From Polaromonas sp. AET17H-212 (GTDB lineage: Bacteria > Pseudomonadota > Gammaproteobacteria > Burkholderiales > Burkholderiaceae_C): a DNA stretch of 64,000 bases. The notes under the pieces are model-generated. The model made no database searches. It was not told the origin of the DNA and worked only from the letters and a program-made list of their open reading frames with translations. The translations under genes and the position numbers were made by a program. Each line of letters begins with the position of its first letter. Position 1 is the first letter of the stretch. The DNA is taken from the NCBI RefSeq assembly GCF_002379085.1, contig NZ_NBZW01000004.1, forward strand, positions 115,077 through 179,076. The letters are read 5' to 3'. This document shows positions 18,807 through 29,003 of the stretch, piece by piece.

Positions 18807-19901
18807 ATGAAGACGCCGGTCGCTGTCCTGACGCCATCCGCGCAGCGCCTGCCCGGTGTTGATGCCCTGAAGGCGCTGGGCTGCGTGCTGATCGTCTGGC
18901 ACCACCTGGCGTTTTACGGCCCCATGAGCGACGTGGTCCACACGGCGGCGCCGGGGCTGATGAACTGGCTTTACGACTACGCCCGCATGGCGGTGCAGGT
19001 GTTTCTGGTGGTGGGAGGTTTTCTGGCCGCCAGCGTGCTGGCGCCAGAGGGGGTGGCCGTGTTCCGGCAGCCCGGCCGCCTGATCCTGCGCCGCTACCAG
19101 CGGCTGGCGCTGCCCCTCTTCGTGGCCCTGCTGGTCACCACGCTGGTCGCGGCGCTGGTGCGGCCTTGGCTGCCGCATCCTTCGGTGCCCGACATGCCCA
19201 CCGTCTGGCAGGTGCTGGCCCATGTGTTCCTGCTGCAGGACATCGTGGGGCAGGAGGCCCTGTCGGCCGGCATCTGGTACGTGGCGATTGATTTCCAGCT
19301 GTTCGTGATGACGGTGCTGCTGTTCACGCTCACCAGCCACGCGCACAGGCGCTGGCCCGGCCTGCCGGCGCAGGCCGGGGTCTGGGCGGTGCTGGGGCTG
19401 GCGGCCGCATCGCTGGGGGTGTTCAACCGGCACGCGGCACTGGACATGACGGGGCTCTATTTTTTTGGCGCTTACGCCCTGGGCATGCTGGCCTGGTGGG
19501 CATCGCACAGCCCGCGGCCGGCGCGCTGGCTGCTGGCCATCGCGGTGCTGGGCGTGCTGGCGCTGGCGCTCGACTTCCGCGGTCGACTGCTGGTGGCGCT
19601 GGTGGTGGCCCTGAGCCTGGTGGCGCTGCAGCGCAGCCGGCCGGTGCGCTGGCTGCAGGCGCCGTGGCTGCTGCAGCTCGGCCAGATGTCCTACTCGGTG
19701 TTCCTGATCCACTTTGCCGTGCTCCTGGGGGTCAATGCCGTGGTCAGCCAGTTCTGGCCCACGCAGCTGGTGGCCAATGCGCTGGGTATGCTGGCGGCCT
19801 TCGGCCTGTCGCTGCTGGCGGGCCAGGCGCTGTACCTGGGCGTGGAGTCGCGGCGCCGGCCGGCGCGGGTGTCGCCCGGGTCGGGCGTCAGCGTCCCCTG
19901 A
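18807..19901 (+). CDS. Acyltransferase family 3 membrane protein
   Basis: A 364-residue polytopic membrane protein of the acyltransferase-3 family: LPGVDALKALGCVLIVWHHL at the N-terminus (the catalytic His is in WHHL), about ten hydrophobic segments, and MSYSVFLIHFAVLLGVN near the C-terminus. The family acylates sugars, peptidoglycan or glycans at the membrane. The acceptor is not apparent from the neighbours. It begins 12 bases after the nitronate monooxygenase stop. Confidence 0.85.
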   Translation: MKTPVAVLTPSAQRLPGVDALKALGCVLIVWHHLAFYGPMSDVVHTAAPGLMNWLYDYARMAVQVFLVVGGFLAASVLAPEGVAVFRQPGRLILRRYQRLALPLFVALLVTTLVAALVRPWLPHPSVPDMPTVWQVLAHVFLLQDIVGQEALSAGIWYVAIDFQLFVMTVLLFTLTSHAHRRWPGLPAQAGVWAVLGLAAASLGVFNRHAALDMTGLYFFGAYALGMLAWWASHSPRPARWLLAIAVLGVLALALDFRGRLLVALVVALSLVALQRSRPVRWLQAPWLLQLGQMSYSVFLIHFAVLLGVNAVVSQFWPTQLVANALGMLAAFGLSLLAGQALYLGVESRRRPARVSPGSGVSVP

Positions 19902-19955
19902 AACCCGTTTTATTGATGAAAAGTGATTCCAGCCAAGGAAGAACGGGCGCAGGCT

Positions 19956-19972
19956 GCTATTGAATAAATAGC
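19956..19972. repeat. Dispersed GCTAT...ATAGC palindromic repeat, copy 2
   Basis: GCTAT-TGAATAA-ATAGC lies after the acyltransferase gene, preceded by GGGCGCAGG, which also occurs in similar form near other copies. Confidence 0.6.
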
Positions 19973-20020
19973 GCTTCAGGCGGCGGCGATTGGCGAGCGG
20001 CAGGGCGGTGGCGGAGTGGC

Positions 20021-20044
20021 TATACTGTTCGTTTGTACAGTATA
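20021..20044 (+). promoter_or_regulatory. LexA-binding SOS box
   Basis: TATACTGT-TCGTTTGT-ACAGTATA has perfect 8-bp arms and matches the CTGT-N8-ACAG LexA consensus of E. coli and many proteobacteria. It ends 17 bases before the ATG at 20061, so LexA bound there would block expression of the radical SAM gene. Confidence 0.88.
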
Positions 20045-20060
20045 TTTCTGTGCGTACCCC

Positions 20061-21149
20061 ATGACCGAAGTCACCATTCCCCTGCACGCCATCAAGGGCC
20101 GCGGCACGGCCACGCGCCTGGCCCACCGGTTCGAGAAGGACACGCGGGCCGCTTATGACGACGGCTGGGGCACGCTGGAAGAGTCCGCCGCGGACCAGGC
20201 GGCCATCCCGACCGAGGTGGTGTTCGAGGACGCGCGCAGCGCGATCTGCCGCAATGATTCGCCCGACATCTACTTCGACTATTCGGTCAATCCCTACCGC
20301 GGCTGCGAACACGGCTGCATCTACTGTTACGCGCGGCCGACGCACAGCTACCTCAACCTCTCGCCGGGCCTGGACTTTGAAACCAGAATCATCGCCAAGC
20401 GCAACATCGCCGCCATGCTGCGCGCCGACCTGGGCAAACGCAGCTACGTGCCCAAGCTGATCAACATCGGCTCGGCCACCGATTGTTACCAGCCGGTCGA
20501 GCGTGAGCTGCGCCTGACGCGCGGCCTGATCGAACTGATGCAGGAGGTGCGGCACCCGCTGGCGCTGGTCACCAAGTCCAGCGGCGTCGAGCGCGACCTG
20601 GACCTGCTGGCGCCGATGGCGGCCGGCCATCTGGCGGCGGTCTACGTGACCATCACCACGCTGGACGGTGAACTCGCGCGCAAGCTGGAGCCGCGGGCGG
20701 CCGCGCCGCACCGGCGCCTGCGCACCATCCGGGCGCTGGCCGACGCCGGTGTTCCCGTGGGTGTGAGTGTGGCGCCGCAAATCCCGTTTGTGAACGACGA
20801 CATGGAACAGGTGCTGCAGGCCGCCTTTGAGGCCGGCGCACGCACGGCGTTTTACACCGTGGTCCGCCTGCCCTGGGAAGTGGCGCCGCTGTTCAAACAG
20901 TGGCTGGCGCTGCATTACCCGCAGCGCGCGGACCGCATCATGGCGCGCATCCAGGAGATGCGCGGCGGCAAGGACTATGACAGCGACTTTGCCTCGCGCA
21001 TGAAAGGCAGCGGCCTGTGGGCCGACCTGATCAAGCAGCGTTTTGAAAAAACCTGCCACCGGCTGGGCCTGAACCGCCAGCGCACCGAACTGGACTTCAG
21101 CCAGTTCAGGCCGCCGGTGCGGCCCTCCGCGCAGGGCAGCCTTTTCTAA
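20061..21149 (+). CDS. PA0069-family radical SAM protein, SOS-controlled
   Basis: A 362-residue protein of the spore-photoproduct-lyase-like PA0069 family. The [4Fe-4S] ligands are in RGCEHGCIYCYARPTH near residue 80. I chose the ATG at 20061 (MTEVTIPLHAIKGRG) because the LexA box at 20021-20044 would otherwise be inside the coding region. Genes of this family are LexA-controlled in Pseudomonas, which suggests a DNA-damage role, but the reaction is not known. Confidence 0.92.
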   Translation: MTEVTIPLHAIKGRGTATRLAHRFEKDTRAAYDDGWGTLEESAADQAAIPTEVVFEDARSAICRNDSPDIYFDYSVNPYRGCEHGCIYCYARPTHSYLNLSPGLDFETRIIAKRNIAAMLRADLGKRSYVPKLINIGSATDCYQPVERELRLTRGLIELMQEVRHPLALVTKSSGVERDLDLLAPMAAGHLAAVYVTITTLDGELARKLEPRAAAPHRRLRTIRALADAGVPVGVSVAPQIPFVNDDMEQVLQAAFEAGARTAFYTVVRLPWEVAPLFKQWLALHYPQRADRIMARIQEMRGGKDYDSDFASRMKGSGLWADLIKQRFEKTCHRLGLNRQRTELDFSQFRPPVRPSAQGSLF

Positions 21150-21156
21150 ACGACTG

Positions 21157-22026
21157 CTACTGCGACAGCTGCCGCGCGTGGTGCTGCAGGTGGTCGTCCA
21201 TGAAGGTGGCGACGAAGTAATAACCGTGGTCGTAGCCCGCATGGCGGCGCAGCTGCAAGGGCTGGCCGGCTTGGGCACAGGCGGCTTCAAAAAGATGCGG
21301 GTGCAACTGCTCCGGCAAAAACTTGTCGGCCAGGCCCTGGTCGATCAGGATGCCGCCCGGGTAGGGCGCCCAGTGCGTGCTGGCTATCAAGGCCGTGGCA
21401 TCGTGGGCCGACCAGGCGGTGGTGTCGGCGCCCAGGTAGCCGCTGAAAGCCTTGTGGCCCCAGGGGCACTGGCTGGGCGCGCAGATCGGCGCAAAAGCCG
21501 AGACCGACTTGAACAGGCCGGGGTGGCGCAACGCCAGCGTCAGGGCGCCGTGCCCACCCATCGAATGGCCGAAGATGCCGATGCGGCTGGCGTTCAGGGG
21601 CAGGGTGCCGGTCAGTAGTGGCAGCAACTCGCCGGTGAGGTAGCTTTCCATGCGGTAGTGCTGCGACCACGGCGCCTGCGTGGCATCGAGGTAAAAGCCG
21701 GCACCGACGCCGAAGTCCCAGCTCTCGGCTTCGCCGGGAAGGTTCGCGTCGCGCGGGCTGGTGTCGGGCGCGATCAGCGCCAGGCCGAGGCTGGCGGCCA
21801 GGCGCTGCGCACCGGCCTTGACCATGAAGGTCTCCTCGTTGCAGGTCAGTCCCGCCAGGTAGACCAGCGCAGGCAGGCTGCCGCCGGCGGCATCTATCGC
21901 GGCCTGCGGCGGCAGGAACACCGAAAACTTCATCGGCAGGCCGATGGTGCTGGAGGGGTGCTGGTAAAAACGCTGCACACCGCCGAAGCAGGCGTGTTCG
22001 CTGAGCAGTTCGGGCGATGTGTTCAT
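21157..22026 (-). CDS. fghA: S-formylglutathione hydrolase
   Basis: A 289-residue esterase-D-like alpha/beta hydrolase. The nucleophile elbow is GIFGHSMGGHGALTLAL, the oxyanion region is LAGLTCNEETFMVKAG, and the C-terminal His is in HAGYDHGYYFVATF. It hydrolyses S-formylglutathione to formate and glutathione, the last step of glutathione-dependent formaldehyde detoxification. Its start overlaps the preceding hydrolase stop by four bases, and adhC lies just upstream, so the three genes form one unit. Confidence 0.95.
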   Translation of the reverse strand: MNTSPELLSEHACFGGVQRFYQHPSSTIGLPMKFSVFLPPQAAIDAAGGSLPALVYLAGLTCNEETFMVKAGAQRLAASLGLALIAPDTSPRDANLPGEAESWDFGVGAGFYLDATQAPWSQHYRMESYLTGELLPLLTGTLPLNASRIGIFGHSMGGHGALTLALRHPGLFKSVSAFAPICAPSQCPWGHKAFSGYLGADTTAWSAHDATALIASTHWAPYPGGILIDQGLADKFLPEQLHPHLFEAACAQAGQPLQLRRHAGYDHGYYFVATFMDDHLQHHARQLSQ

Positions 22027-22943
22027 GTCTGGAGTCGCTGTTGCACGAGTTCAAGCACGGCGTCGGCAAACAGCTGCGGCTTTTCCTGCGGCAGGTTGTG
22101 GCCGGCGCCGGGCACGATGCGGTGGGACCGCGGGCCGGTAAACAGGCGCGCGTGTTGGGCTGCGGCGGCGGGCGGGCGCACCCCGTCATCGCTGCCATCG
22201 AAGGTGATGCTGGGCACGCTGATGGGCGGCTGCGCCGCCAGGCGCCGCTCGATGTCGGCCAGCGTCGGATCACCCGTCACCAGGCCGAAGCGGTGGCGGT
22301 AGGACTGGATGACAACCTCCACGAAGTCCGGGTTGTCGAAGGCGGCGGCGCTGCGCTCAAAGGTAGCGTCATCAAAGGCCCAGGTCGGCGACCACAGTTT
22401 CCAGAGCAGGCGGCAGAAGGCACGCCGGTTGGCCGTCAGGCCCGCGCGGCCGCGCTCGCTGTGAAAGTAATACTGGTACCAGAGGCTGTGCTCGTTCTCT
22501 GGTGAGTCCGGCACCATGGCCCTGGCGATGTTCTGGATGTTGTAGCTGTTGAGCGACACCAGCCCGGCGCAGCGTTCCGGCCAGAGGGCGGCCACCACGC
22601 AGGCCGCACGGCCACCCCAGTCGTACCCCGCGAGCACGGCGCGTGGCACGGCCAGCGCATCCATGAGGGCCAGCAGGTCGGCGCCGATCGCGGCCTGTTC
22701 GCCCGATCGCGGCGCGGCGTCGCTGAGAAAACGCGTGGCGCCAAAGCCGCGCAGGCTCGGCACATACACCCTGCAGCCTTGCGCTGCCAGCAAGGGCGCC
22801 ACCTCAGCGTAGGCATGCATGTCGTAGGGAAAACCGTGCATCAGGAACACCGGCGGGCCGTCCGCTGGTCCGGTCTCGTAGAGGGCCACATCCAGCACAC
22901 CGGCGGTGACATGGCGCAGGGGCTGGAGCGTGTTCATGGGCAT
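22023..22943 (-). CDS. Alpha/beta hydrolase inside the formaldehyde operon
   Basis: A 306-residue alpha/beta-hydrolase fold protein resembling haloalkane dehalogenase and epoxide hydrolase relatives. It has the oxyanion motif LMHGFPYDMHAY and a nucleophile elbow GYDWGGRAAC, in which the nucleophile is Asp, as in those two enzyme groups. The catalytic His is in GAGHNLPQEKP. Position between adhC and fghA suggests co-regulation by formaldehyde or its precursors, but the substrate is unknown. A second ATG two codons in is an alternative start. Confidence 0.87.
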   Translation of the reverse strand: MPMNTLQPLRHVTAGVLDVALYETGPADGPPVFLMHGFPYDMHAYAEVAPLLAAQGCRVYVPSLRGFGATRFLSDAAPRSGEQAAIGADLLALMDALAVPRAVLAGYDWGGRAACVVAALWPERCAGLVSLNSYNIQNIARAMVPDSPENEHSLWYQYYFHSERGRAGLTANRRAFCRLLWKLWSPTWAFDDATFERSAAAFDNPDFVEVVIQSYRHRFGLVTGDPTLADIERRLAAQPPISVPSITFDGSDDGVRPPAAAAQHARLFTGPRSHRIVPGAGHNLPQEKPQLFADAVLELVQQRLQT

Positions 22944-22953
22944 GACATCCGGT

Positions 22954-24060
<1,107 letters not shown>

Positions 24061-24186
24061 GGGGGGCTTGTGTGTGAGGAAGGAGGAGAAGTTGGCACTA
24101 TATGCCAGCGCCCGCGCGATCGCAGGCCGGGTCATGCATGACCCGCCTGCGCCGGTGTTTCAGGGGGAGAAAAATCGCGGTGGCCG

Positions 24187-24212
24187 ATGGCCGGGTGGTC
24201 CCACCCGGCCAT
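24187..24212. other. 26-bp near-continuous palindrome downstream of dnaJ
   Basis: ATGGCCGGGTGG-TC-CCACCCGGCCAT has perfect 12-bp arms. It lies between the dnaJ stop and the adhC start, both on the minus strand. A T-rich stretch follows only 11 bases later on the minus strand, so it could end dnaJ transcription weakly or serve as an operator for adhC. Confidence 0.5.
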
Positions 24213-24287
24213 ACTCCGCGCCGTTTTCTGTAATAAAAAGTGCCCGTAGCCCTTTCCTGCCGGATGCAGGTAGCTATGTTTTCGATA

Positions 24288-24315
24288 GCGGACTGCGGAC
24301 TGCGGACTGCGGACT
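24288..24315. repeat. Tandem heptanucleotide repeat (GCGGACT)4
   Basis: Four perfect copies of GCGGACT and a fifth imperfect one end 11 bases before the dnaJ stop codon position. The tract directly follows a GCTAT...ATAGC palindrome at 24273-24289. Such tracts usually arise by slippage. Confidence 0.7.
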
Positions 24316-24326
24316 GCGGCCTGGCC

Positions 24327-25472
24327 TCAGGCGCTGAAGAAGCCCTTGAGCTTGTCGGTCCAGCTTTCTTCGGTCGGCGAGTGTTTGGCGCCGCCCTTTT
24401 TCAGGGACTCGTCGAGTTCCTTGAACAGCTTGCGCTGGTGCTCGGTCAGCTTGACCGGCGTTTCCACCGTGATGTGGCAGTACAGGTCGCCGGGGTAGCT
24501 CGAACGCACACCCTTGATGCCCTTGCCGCGCAGGCGGAACTGCTTGCCGGTCTGCGTGCCTTCGGGGATGTCGATGGCGGCCTTGCCGGCCAGCGTCGGC
24601 ACCTCGATCTCGCCGCCCAGCGCGGCGGCGGGCATGCCAATGGGCACCACGCAGTGCAGGTCGTCGCCGTCGCGCTCGAAGATGTCGTGTTTCTTCAGGC
24701 GGATCTCGATGTAGAGGTCACCCGGCGGGCCGCCGTTGGTGCCGGGCTCGCCATTGCCGGTGGAGCGGATGCGCATGCCGTCGTCGATGCCGGCCGGAAT
24801 CTTGACTTCCAGGGTCTTGGTGGTTTTGGTCTTGCCGACGCCGTGGCAGGCGACGCAGGGCTCGGGGATCAGCTTGCCGGTGCCCTTGCACTGCGGGCAG
24901 GTCTGCTGCACGCTGAAAAACCCCTGGCGCATCTGCACCACGCCGTGGCCGTGGCAGGTGGTGCAGGTGACCACCTTGGTGCCGGGTTTGGCACCGGTGC
25001 CGTGGCAGGTGTTGCAGTCGTCCCAGCTCGGGATGCGGATCTGCGCGTCCTTGCCGGTGGCCGCTTCTTCCAGCGTGACTTCCATCGCATAGCTGAGGTC
25101 GCCGCCGCGGTAGACCTGGCGGCCGCCGCGCTGGCCGCCGCGCCCCTGCTGGCCGCCAAAGACGTCGCCAAAAATGTCGCCGAAGGCTTCGGCGAAACCA
25201 CCGAAACCTTCCGCGCCGGGGCCGCCGCCGCGGTTCGGATCGACACCGGCGTGGCCGTACTGGTCGTAGGCGGCGCGTTTTTGCGCATCGGAAAGCATCT
25301 CGTAAGCTTCCTTGGCTTCCTTGAATTTCTCCTCGGAGGCCTTGCTGGCGCTGCCCTGGTTGCGGTCAGGGTGGTGCTTCATCGCCAGCTTGCGATAGGC
25401 TTTCTTGATGTCTTCATCGCTGGCGTTTTTCGGAACACCCAGCGTGTCGTAGTAGTCTTTTTTGATGGCCAT
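24327..25472 (-). CDS. dnaJ: Molecular chaperone DnaJ
   Basis: A 381-residue full-length type I J-protein: J domain with the HPD motif (KHHPDRNQG) near residue 33, a Gly/Phe-rich segment, four zinc-binding CxxCxGxG repeats ([32 protein letters not shown]), and the C-terminal substrate-binding domains. It stimulates DnaK ATPase and delivers unfolded clients. It lies 114 bp after dnaK with a hairpin between, in the order grpE-dnaK-dnaJ usual for betaproteobacteria. Confidence 0.97.
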   Translation of the reverse strand: MAIKKDYYDTLGVPKNASDEDIKKAYRKLAMKHHPDRNQGSASKASEEKFKEAKEAYEMLSDAQKRAAYDQYGHAGVDPNRGGGPGAEGFGGFAEAFGDIFGDVFGGQQGRGGQRGGRQVYRGGDLSYAMEVTLEEAATGKDAQIRIPSWDDCNTCHGTGAKPGTKVVTCTTCHGHGVVQMRQGFFSVQQTCPQCKGTGKLIPEPCVACHGVGKTKTTKTLEVKIPAGIDDGMRIRSTGNGEPGTNGGPPGDLYIEIRLKKHDIFERDGDDLHCVVPIGMPAAALGGEIEVPTLAGKAAIDIPEGTQTGKQFRLRGKGIKGVRSSYPGDLYCHITVETPVKLTEHQRKLFKELDESLKKGGAKHSPTEESWTDKLKGFFSA

Positions 25473-25520
25473 GGGAATTGCGTGTTCAGTGGAAAGGATT
25501 CCTGTGCCCCGGATACGGCA

Positions 25521-25554
25521 AAGCGGAATGCGGGGAAAACCCCCGATTCCGCTT
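25521..25554 (-). other. Hairpin between dnaK and dnaJ
   Basis: AAGCGGAAT and ATTCCGCTT (9-bp arms) plus inner CGGGG/CCCCG pairing form a strong stem in the dnaK-dnaJ spacer. No T-run follows, so it more likely slows RNA decay or attenuates than fully terminates. Confidence 0.5.
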
Positions 25555-25586
25555 CGCTGCCCGGAGGCGATGCATCAAAAAGGGGA

Positions 25587-27524
25587 TCAGCCCTTTTTGA
25601 CTTCCTTGACTTCGGCGTCCACCACATTGTCGTCGGCGGCCGGTTTGGCGGCGGCTTCTTCGCCACCTGCCGCGCCGCCCGCCTGGGCAGCCTGCGATGC
25701 CTGCATGTCGGCGTACATTTTTTCACCGAGCTTCTGGCTGGCTTCCATCAGGGCGGCGTTCTTCGCGTCGATGGCGTCCTTGCTCTCGCCCTTGAGCGCT
25801 TCTTCCATGTCCTTGATGGCCGCTTCGATCTTTTCCTTCTCGCCAGCGTCCAGCTTGTCGCCGTACTCGGTCAGCGATTTTTTCACGCTGTGCACCATGG
25901 CTTCGGCATTGTTCTTGGCCTGCACGAACTCGACCCGCTCCTTGTCCTCGGCCGCGTGGAGTTCCGCATCCTTGACCATTTGCTGGATCTCGGCTTCGGA
26001 CAGGCCCGAGTTCGCCTTGATGGTGATCTTGTTTTCCTTGCCGGTGCCCTTGTCCTTGGCGCCCACGTGCAGGATGCCGTTGGCGTCGATGTCGAAGGAC
26101 ACTTCGATCTGCGGCGTGCCGCGTGCGGCCGGCGGAATACCCTCGAGGTTGAACTCGCCCAGCGCCTTGTTGCCCGAGGCGATTTCGCGCTCGCCCTGGA
26201 ACACCTTGATGGTCACGGCCGGCTGGTTGTCTTCAGCGGTCGAGAAGGTCTGTGCAAACTTGGTCGGGATGGTCGTGTTCTTCTTGATCATCTTGGTCAT
26301 CACGCCGCCCATGGTTTCGATGCCCAGGGACAGCGGGGTCACGTCGAGCAGCAGCACGTCGGAGCGGTCGCCCGACAGCACCTGGCCCTGGATCGCGGCA
26401 CCGACGGCAACGGCCTCGTCGGGGTTCACGTCCTTGCGCGGCTCCTTGCCGAAGAATTCCTTGACCTTTTCCTGCACCTTGGGCATGCGGGTCTGGCCGC
26501 CGACCAGGATCACGTCATGGATGTCGCTGCTGGCGACGCCGGCGTCCTTGACCGCCACGCGGCAGGGCGCAATCGTGCGCTCGACCAGTTCCTCGACGAG
26601 TTGCTCCAGCTTGGAGCGCGTCATCTTGATGTTCAGGTGTTTCGGGCCCGAGGCGTCGGCCGTGATGTAGGGCAGGTTGATGTCGGTCTGCGCGCTCGAC
26701 GACAGCTCGATCTTGGCCTTCTCGGCGGCTTCCTTCAGGCGCTGCAGGGCCAGCACGTCGTTCTTGAGGTTGACGCCGGATTCCTTCTTGAACTCGTCGA
26801 TGATGAAGTCGATGATGCGCTGGTCGAAGTCCTCGCCGCCCAGGAAGGTGTCGCCGTTGGTGGACAGCACTTCAAACTGTTTCTCGCCGTCGACATCGGC
26901 AATCTCGATGATGGAGATGTCGAAGGTGCCGCCGCCCAGGTCATAGACCGAGATCTTGCGGTCGCCCTTTTCCTGCTTGTCCATGCCGAAGGCCAGCGCC
27001 GCGGCGGTGGGCTCGTTGATGATGCGCTTGACGTCCAGGCCGGCAATGCGGCCGGCGTCCTTGGTCGCCTGGCGCTGTGCGTCGTTGAAGTAGGCGGGCA
27101 CCGTGATCACGGCTTCGGTGACCGGCTCGCCGAGGTAGTCTTCGGCGGTTTTCTTCATCTTGCGCAGGATGTCGGCGCTGACCTGCTGCGGCGACATCTT
27201 CTTGCCGTGCACCTCGACCCAGGCGTCGCCGTTGTCGGCGGCCACGATCTTGTAGGGCATCAGGTCGATGTCCTTCTGCACTTCTTTTTCGGTGAACTTG
27301 CGGCCGATCAGGCGCTTGACTGCGTAGAGCGTGTTCTTGGGGTTGGTCACGGCCTGGCGTTTCGCCGAGGCACCGACCAGCACTTCACCGTTTTCGAGGT
27401 AAGCCACGACCGACGGTGTGGTGCGCGCACCTTCCGAGTTTTCGATGACGCGGGGAACGTTGCCCTCCATCACAGCCACGCAGCTGTTGGTGGTGCCCAG
27501 ATCGATACCGATGATTCTGCCCAT
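25587..27524 (-). CDS. dnaK: Molecular chaperone DnaK (Hsp70)
   Basis: A 645-residue Hsp70. The nucleotide domain has [16 protein letters not shown] at the N-terminus, [15 protein letters not shown] and [13 protein letters not shown]; the substrate domain starts after [14 protein letters not shown]; the helical lid ends with a short acidic tail [10 protein letters not shown]. With DnaJ and GrpE it folds proteins and controls the heat-shock sigma factor. A sigma-32-like promoter can be seen upstream at about 27,618-27,637. Confidence 0.98.
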   Translation of the reverse strand: MGRIIGIDLGTTNSCVAVMEGNVPRVIENSEGARTTPSVVAYLENGEVLVGASAKRQAVTNPKNTLYAVKRLIGRKFTEKEVQKDIDLMPYKIVAADNGDAWVEVHGKKMSPQQVSADILRKMKKTAEDYLGEPVTEAVITVPAYFNDAQRQATKDAGRIAGLDVKRIINEPTAAALAFGMDKQEKGDRKISVYDLGGGTFDISIIEIADVDGEKQFEVLSTNGDTFLGGEDFDQRIIDFIIDEFKKESGVNLKNDVLALQRLKEAAEKAKIELSSSAQTDINLPYITADASGPKHLNIKMTRSKLEQLVEELVERTIAPCRVAVKDAGVASSDIHDVILVGGQTRMPKVQEKVKEFFGKEPRKDVNPDEAVAVGAAIQGQVLSGDRSDVLLLDVTPLSLGIETMGGVMTKMIKKNTTIPTKFAQTFSTAEDNQPAVTIKVFQGEREIASGNKALGEFNLEGIPPAARGTPQIEVSFDIDANGILHVGAKDKGTGKENKITIKANSGLSEAEIQQMVKDAELHAAEDKERVEFVQAKNNAEAMVHSVKKSLTEYGDKLDAGEKEKIEAAIKDMEEALKGESKDAIDAKNAALMEASQKLGEKMYADMQASQAAQAGGAAGGEEAAAKPAADDNVVDAEVKEVKKG

Positions 27525-27614
27525 GATTTACTCCTAGATTTTCTTGGTTAAGTTGTTTGAAGACGGGTGGCCGGGGATGTCAGCCGGGGGTCATGCGACC
27601 GTGGTGTTGACTTG

Positions 27615-27637
27615 TGGATAACTTGTCATGTTTCAAG
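27615..27637 (-). promoter_or_regulatory. Possible heat-shock promoter of dnaK
   Basis: On the minus strand CTTGAAA (27637-27631) is a perfect sigma-32 -35 box. A weak -10 (CCACAAG) follows after 13 bases. The -10 fits poorly, so the call rests mainly on the -35 and the gene it serves. Confidence 0.45.
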
Positions 27638-27661
27638 TGCACCTCCCTCGATTCGCGGCGT

Positions 27662-28222
27662 TTATTTGGGCGCGGCCACGGTGACCAGCGCGGGCCGCAA
27701 CACGCGGTCGGCGATCAGGTAGCCTTTTTGCAGCACGCCGACCACGGTGTTGGCATCCTGGTCGGCCGGCACCATGCTGATGGCCTGGTGCTGGTGCGGA
27801 TCGAAGCGGGTTCCGGCAACGGGGTTGATCTCGATCACCTTGTTGCGTTCGAGCGCGCTCTTGAGCTGCTTGAGCGTGGCTTCGGTGCCTTCGCGGATCT
27901 GGGCAGCCGTGGCGTCCGCCTGCAGCAGGCCGGCTTCCAGGCTGTCGGTGACCGGCAGCAGGCTTTCGGCAAAACTCTCGACGGCGAACTTGCGCGCCTT
28001 GGCGATTTCGTCGTCGGCGCGGCGGCGGGCGTTTTCGGCCTCGGCCTTGGCGCGCAGGAAGTTGTCGGCCAGTTCGGTGTTTTTGGCCTGCAGCACGGCC
28101 AGTTCAGCCTGCGCTGCGCTCAGTGCATCGGCCTCGTTGGCGGCTTGGGCGGCCTCCAGCTCTTCCGGGCTGGGGGCGCCGCTAAGGTCTTGATTTTGTT
28201 CAGGTTGTTTGTTGTCGGACAT
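27662..28222 (-). CDS. grpE: Nucleotide exchange factor GrpE
   Basis: A 186-residue GrpE: acidic N-terminus, a long coiled coil ([21 protein letters not shown] region), and the C-terminal beta domain with [17 protein letters not shown] and [19 protein letters not shown]. It releases ADP from DnaK and acts as a thermosensor through the coiled coil. It is the first gene of the grpE-dnaK-dnaJ set, with a good sigma-32 promoter upstream at 28259-28284. Confidence 0.96.
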   Translation of the reverse strand: MSDNKQPEQNQDLSGAPSPEELEAAQAANEADALSAAQAELAVLQAKNTELADNFLRAKAEAENARRRADDEIAKARKFAVESFAESLLPVTDSLEAGLLQADATAAQIREGTEATLKQLKSALERNKVIEINPVAGTRFDPHQHQAISMVPADQDANTVVGVLQKGYLIADRVLRPALVTVAAPK

Positions 28223-28258
28223 GGTCGAAGGCGGTTGTTCAGGAGGACAAGAGGGCAG

Positions 28259-28284
28259 CTTGGGGCGGAAAAGCCCTTTTCAAG
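28259..28284 (-). promoter_or_regulatory. Sigma-32 heat-shock promoter of grpE
   Basis: On the minus strand, CTTGAAA (28284-28278) and CCCCAAG (28265-28259) are separated by 12 bases. This is close to the CTTGAAA-N(11-16)-CCCATnT consensus and lies 37 bases before the grpE start. Confidence 0.65.
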
Positions 28285-28339
28285 ACAAGGAATTGCAGCC
28301 AGGTGCTGCGTTGTTTGCCGCCGCCGGTCGCAGATCGGT

Positions 28340-28356
28340 GCTATTGAATTAATAGC
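28340..28356. repeat. Dispersed GCTAT...ATAGC palindromic repeat, copy 4
   Basis: GCTATT-GAATT-AATAGC with the downstream string CTGCGCAGGTTCTAAAAGGGCTAGGGCC. The closing AAAAGGGCT also follows the imperfect copy at 28902-28919, so the repeat unit is longer than the palindrome. Confidence 0.65.
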
Positions 28357-28433
28357 TGACTGCGCAGGTTCTAAAAGGGCTAGGGCCAGATTTTATGCCT
28401 GAAAACCGGCGCTGAAAGCGACCGCCACAAATA

Positions 28434-28460
28434 AAAAGACAGGCCCAGGGCCTGTCTTTT
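28434..28460. terminator. Bidirectional intrinsic terminator
   Basis: AAAAGACAGGCC-CAG-GGCCTGTCTTTT is a perfect 12-bp stem with A- and T-runs at its ends, so it can work on both strands. It lies 17 bases after the HxlR-like gene stop on the minus strand. Confidence 0.88.
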
Positions 28461-28477
28461 GTGGGGGCGGCGGTGCC

Positions 28478-28801
28478 TTATTTTTTCTTGACGGCCGCGA
28501 CCTTGGTCTGGCTGGCGGTCCATTTGGCGGCGAAGGCCTGCACGTCGTTCAGGCGTTTGAGCAGGTCGGCGCCGAGGGCGGTGACGATGTAGCCGTCGTT
28601 GCCGTGACCCATCAGGCCGGCGGCGCGCAGTTCCTTGATGCGGGTGTTCAGGGTGTTCGGGGTGATGCTGCCCACGCTGTCCTGCAACAGCCGGAACGTC
28701 TGCGGATGACCGTCTTTGAGCGCCCACAACACCCGCAGGGCGTAACGCGATTCAAGCAGTTCAAACAGCTGTCCGACGGCGGCATTTTCTTTGGCACTCA
28801 T
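28478..28801 (-). CDS. HxlR-like winged-helix transcriptional regulator
   Basis: A 107-residue single-domain DNA-binding protein. The winged helix is seen in LFELLESRYALRVLWALKDG, then SVGSITPNTLNTRIKELRAAGLMGHGNDGYIVTALG is one continuous helix-wing block, and a Lys-rich tail ends the protein. Two ATGs compete: AGGAG lies nine bases before the one at 28801 but directly abuts the one at 28810, so 28801 is preferred. The target genes are unknown; it lies alone between grpE and the aromatic-acid unit, with a strong terminator after it. Confidence 0.85.
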   Translation of the reverse strand: MSAKENAAVGQLFELLESRYALRVLWALKDGHPQTFRLLQDSVGSITPNTLNTRIKELRAAGLMGHGNDGYIVTALGADLLKRLNDVQAFAAKWTASQTKVAAVKKK

Positions 28802-28901
28802 GGGGGGCATCTCCTGGTCACGTTTTTTTGTCAGAGTTGATGGGCAAGCACGGGCCGGCAAGCGCGGGCTTGGAAGGCGAATATAGCGCAAATTCCGGAC
28901 T

Positions 28902-28919
28902 GCTACTAGTTTTATAGCT
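28902..28919. repeat. Dispersed palindromic repeat, imperfect copy 5
   Basis: GCTACTAGTTTTATAGC is an imperfect palindrome followed by CTGCCTGCGC and, further on, AAAAGGGCTTG, the same order of motifs as copy 4. Confidence 0.5.
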
Positions 28920-29003
28920 GCCTGCGCCCGCAGGGTGTAGCTTCACAGCCAAAAGGGCTTGAAAAGTTGGAACGAATGCGGTAAGGGTGCGGGTCGCCAG
29001 GCC

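Noticed and set aside
17787..21290. 1167-codon minus-strand frame
   Set aside because: It lies antisense to nitronate monooxygenase, acyltransferase and radical SAM genes, all of which have clear motifs.
24240..27551. 1103-codon plus-strand frame over dnaJ and dnaK
   Set aside because: Antisense shadow of two highly conserved chaperone genes.
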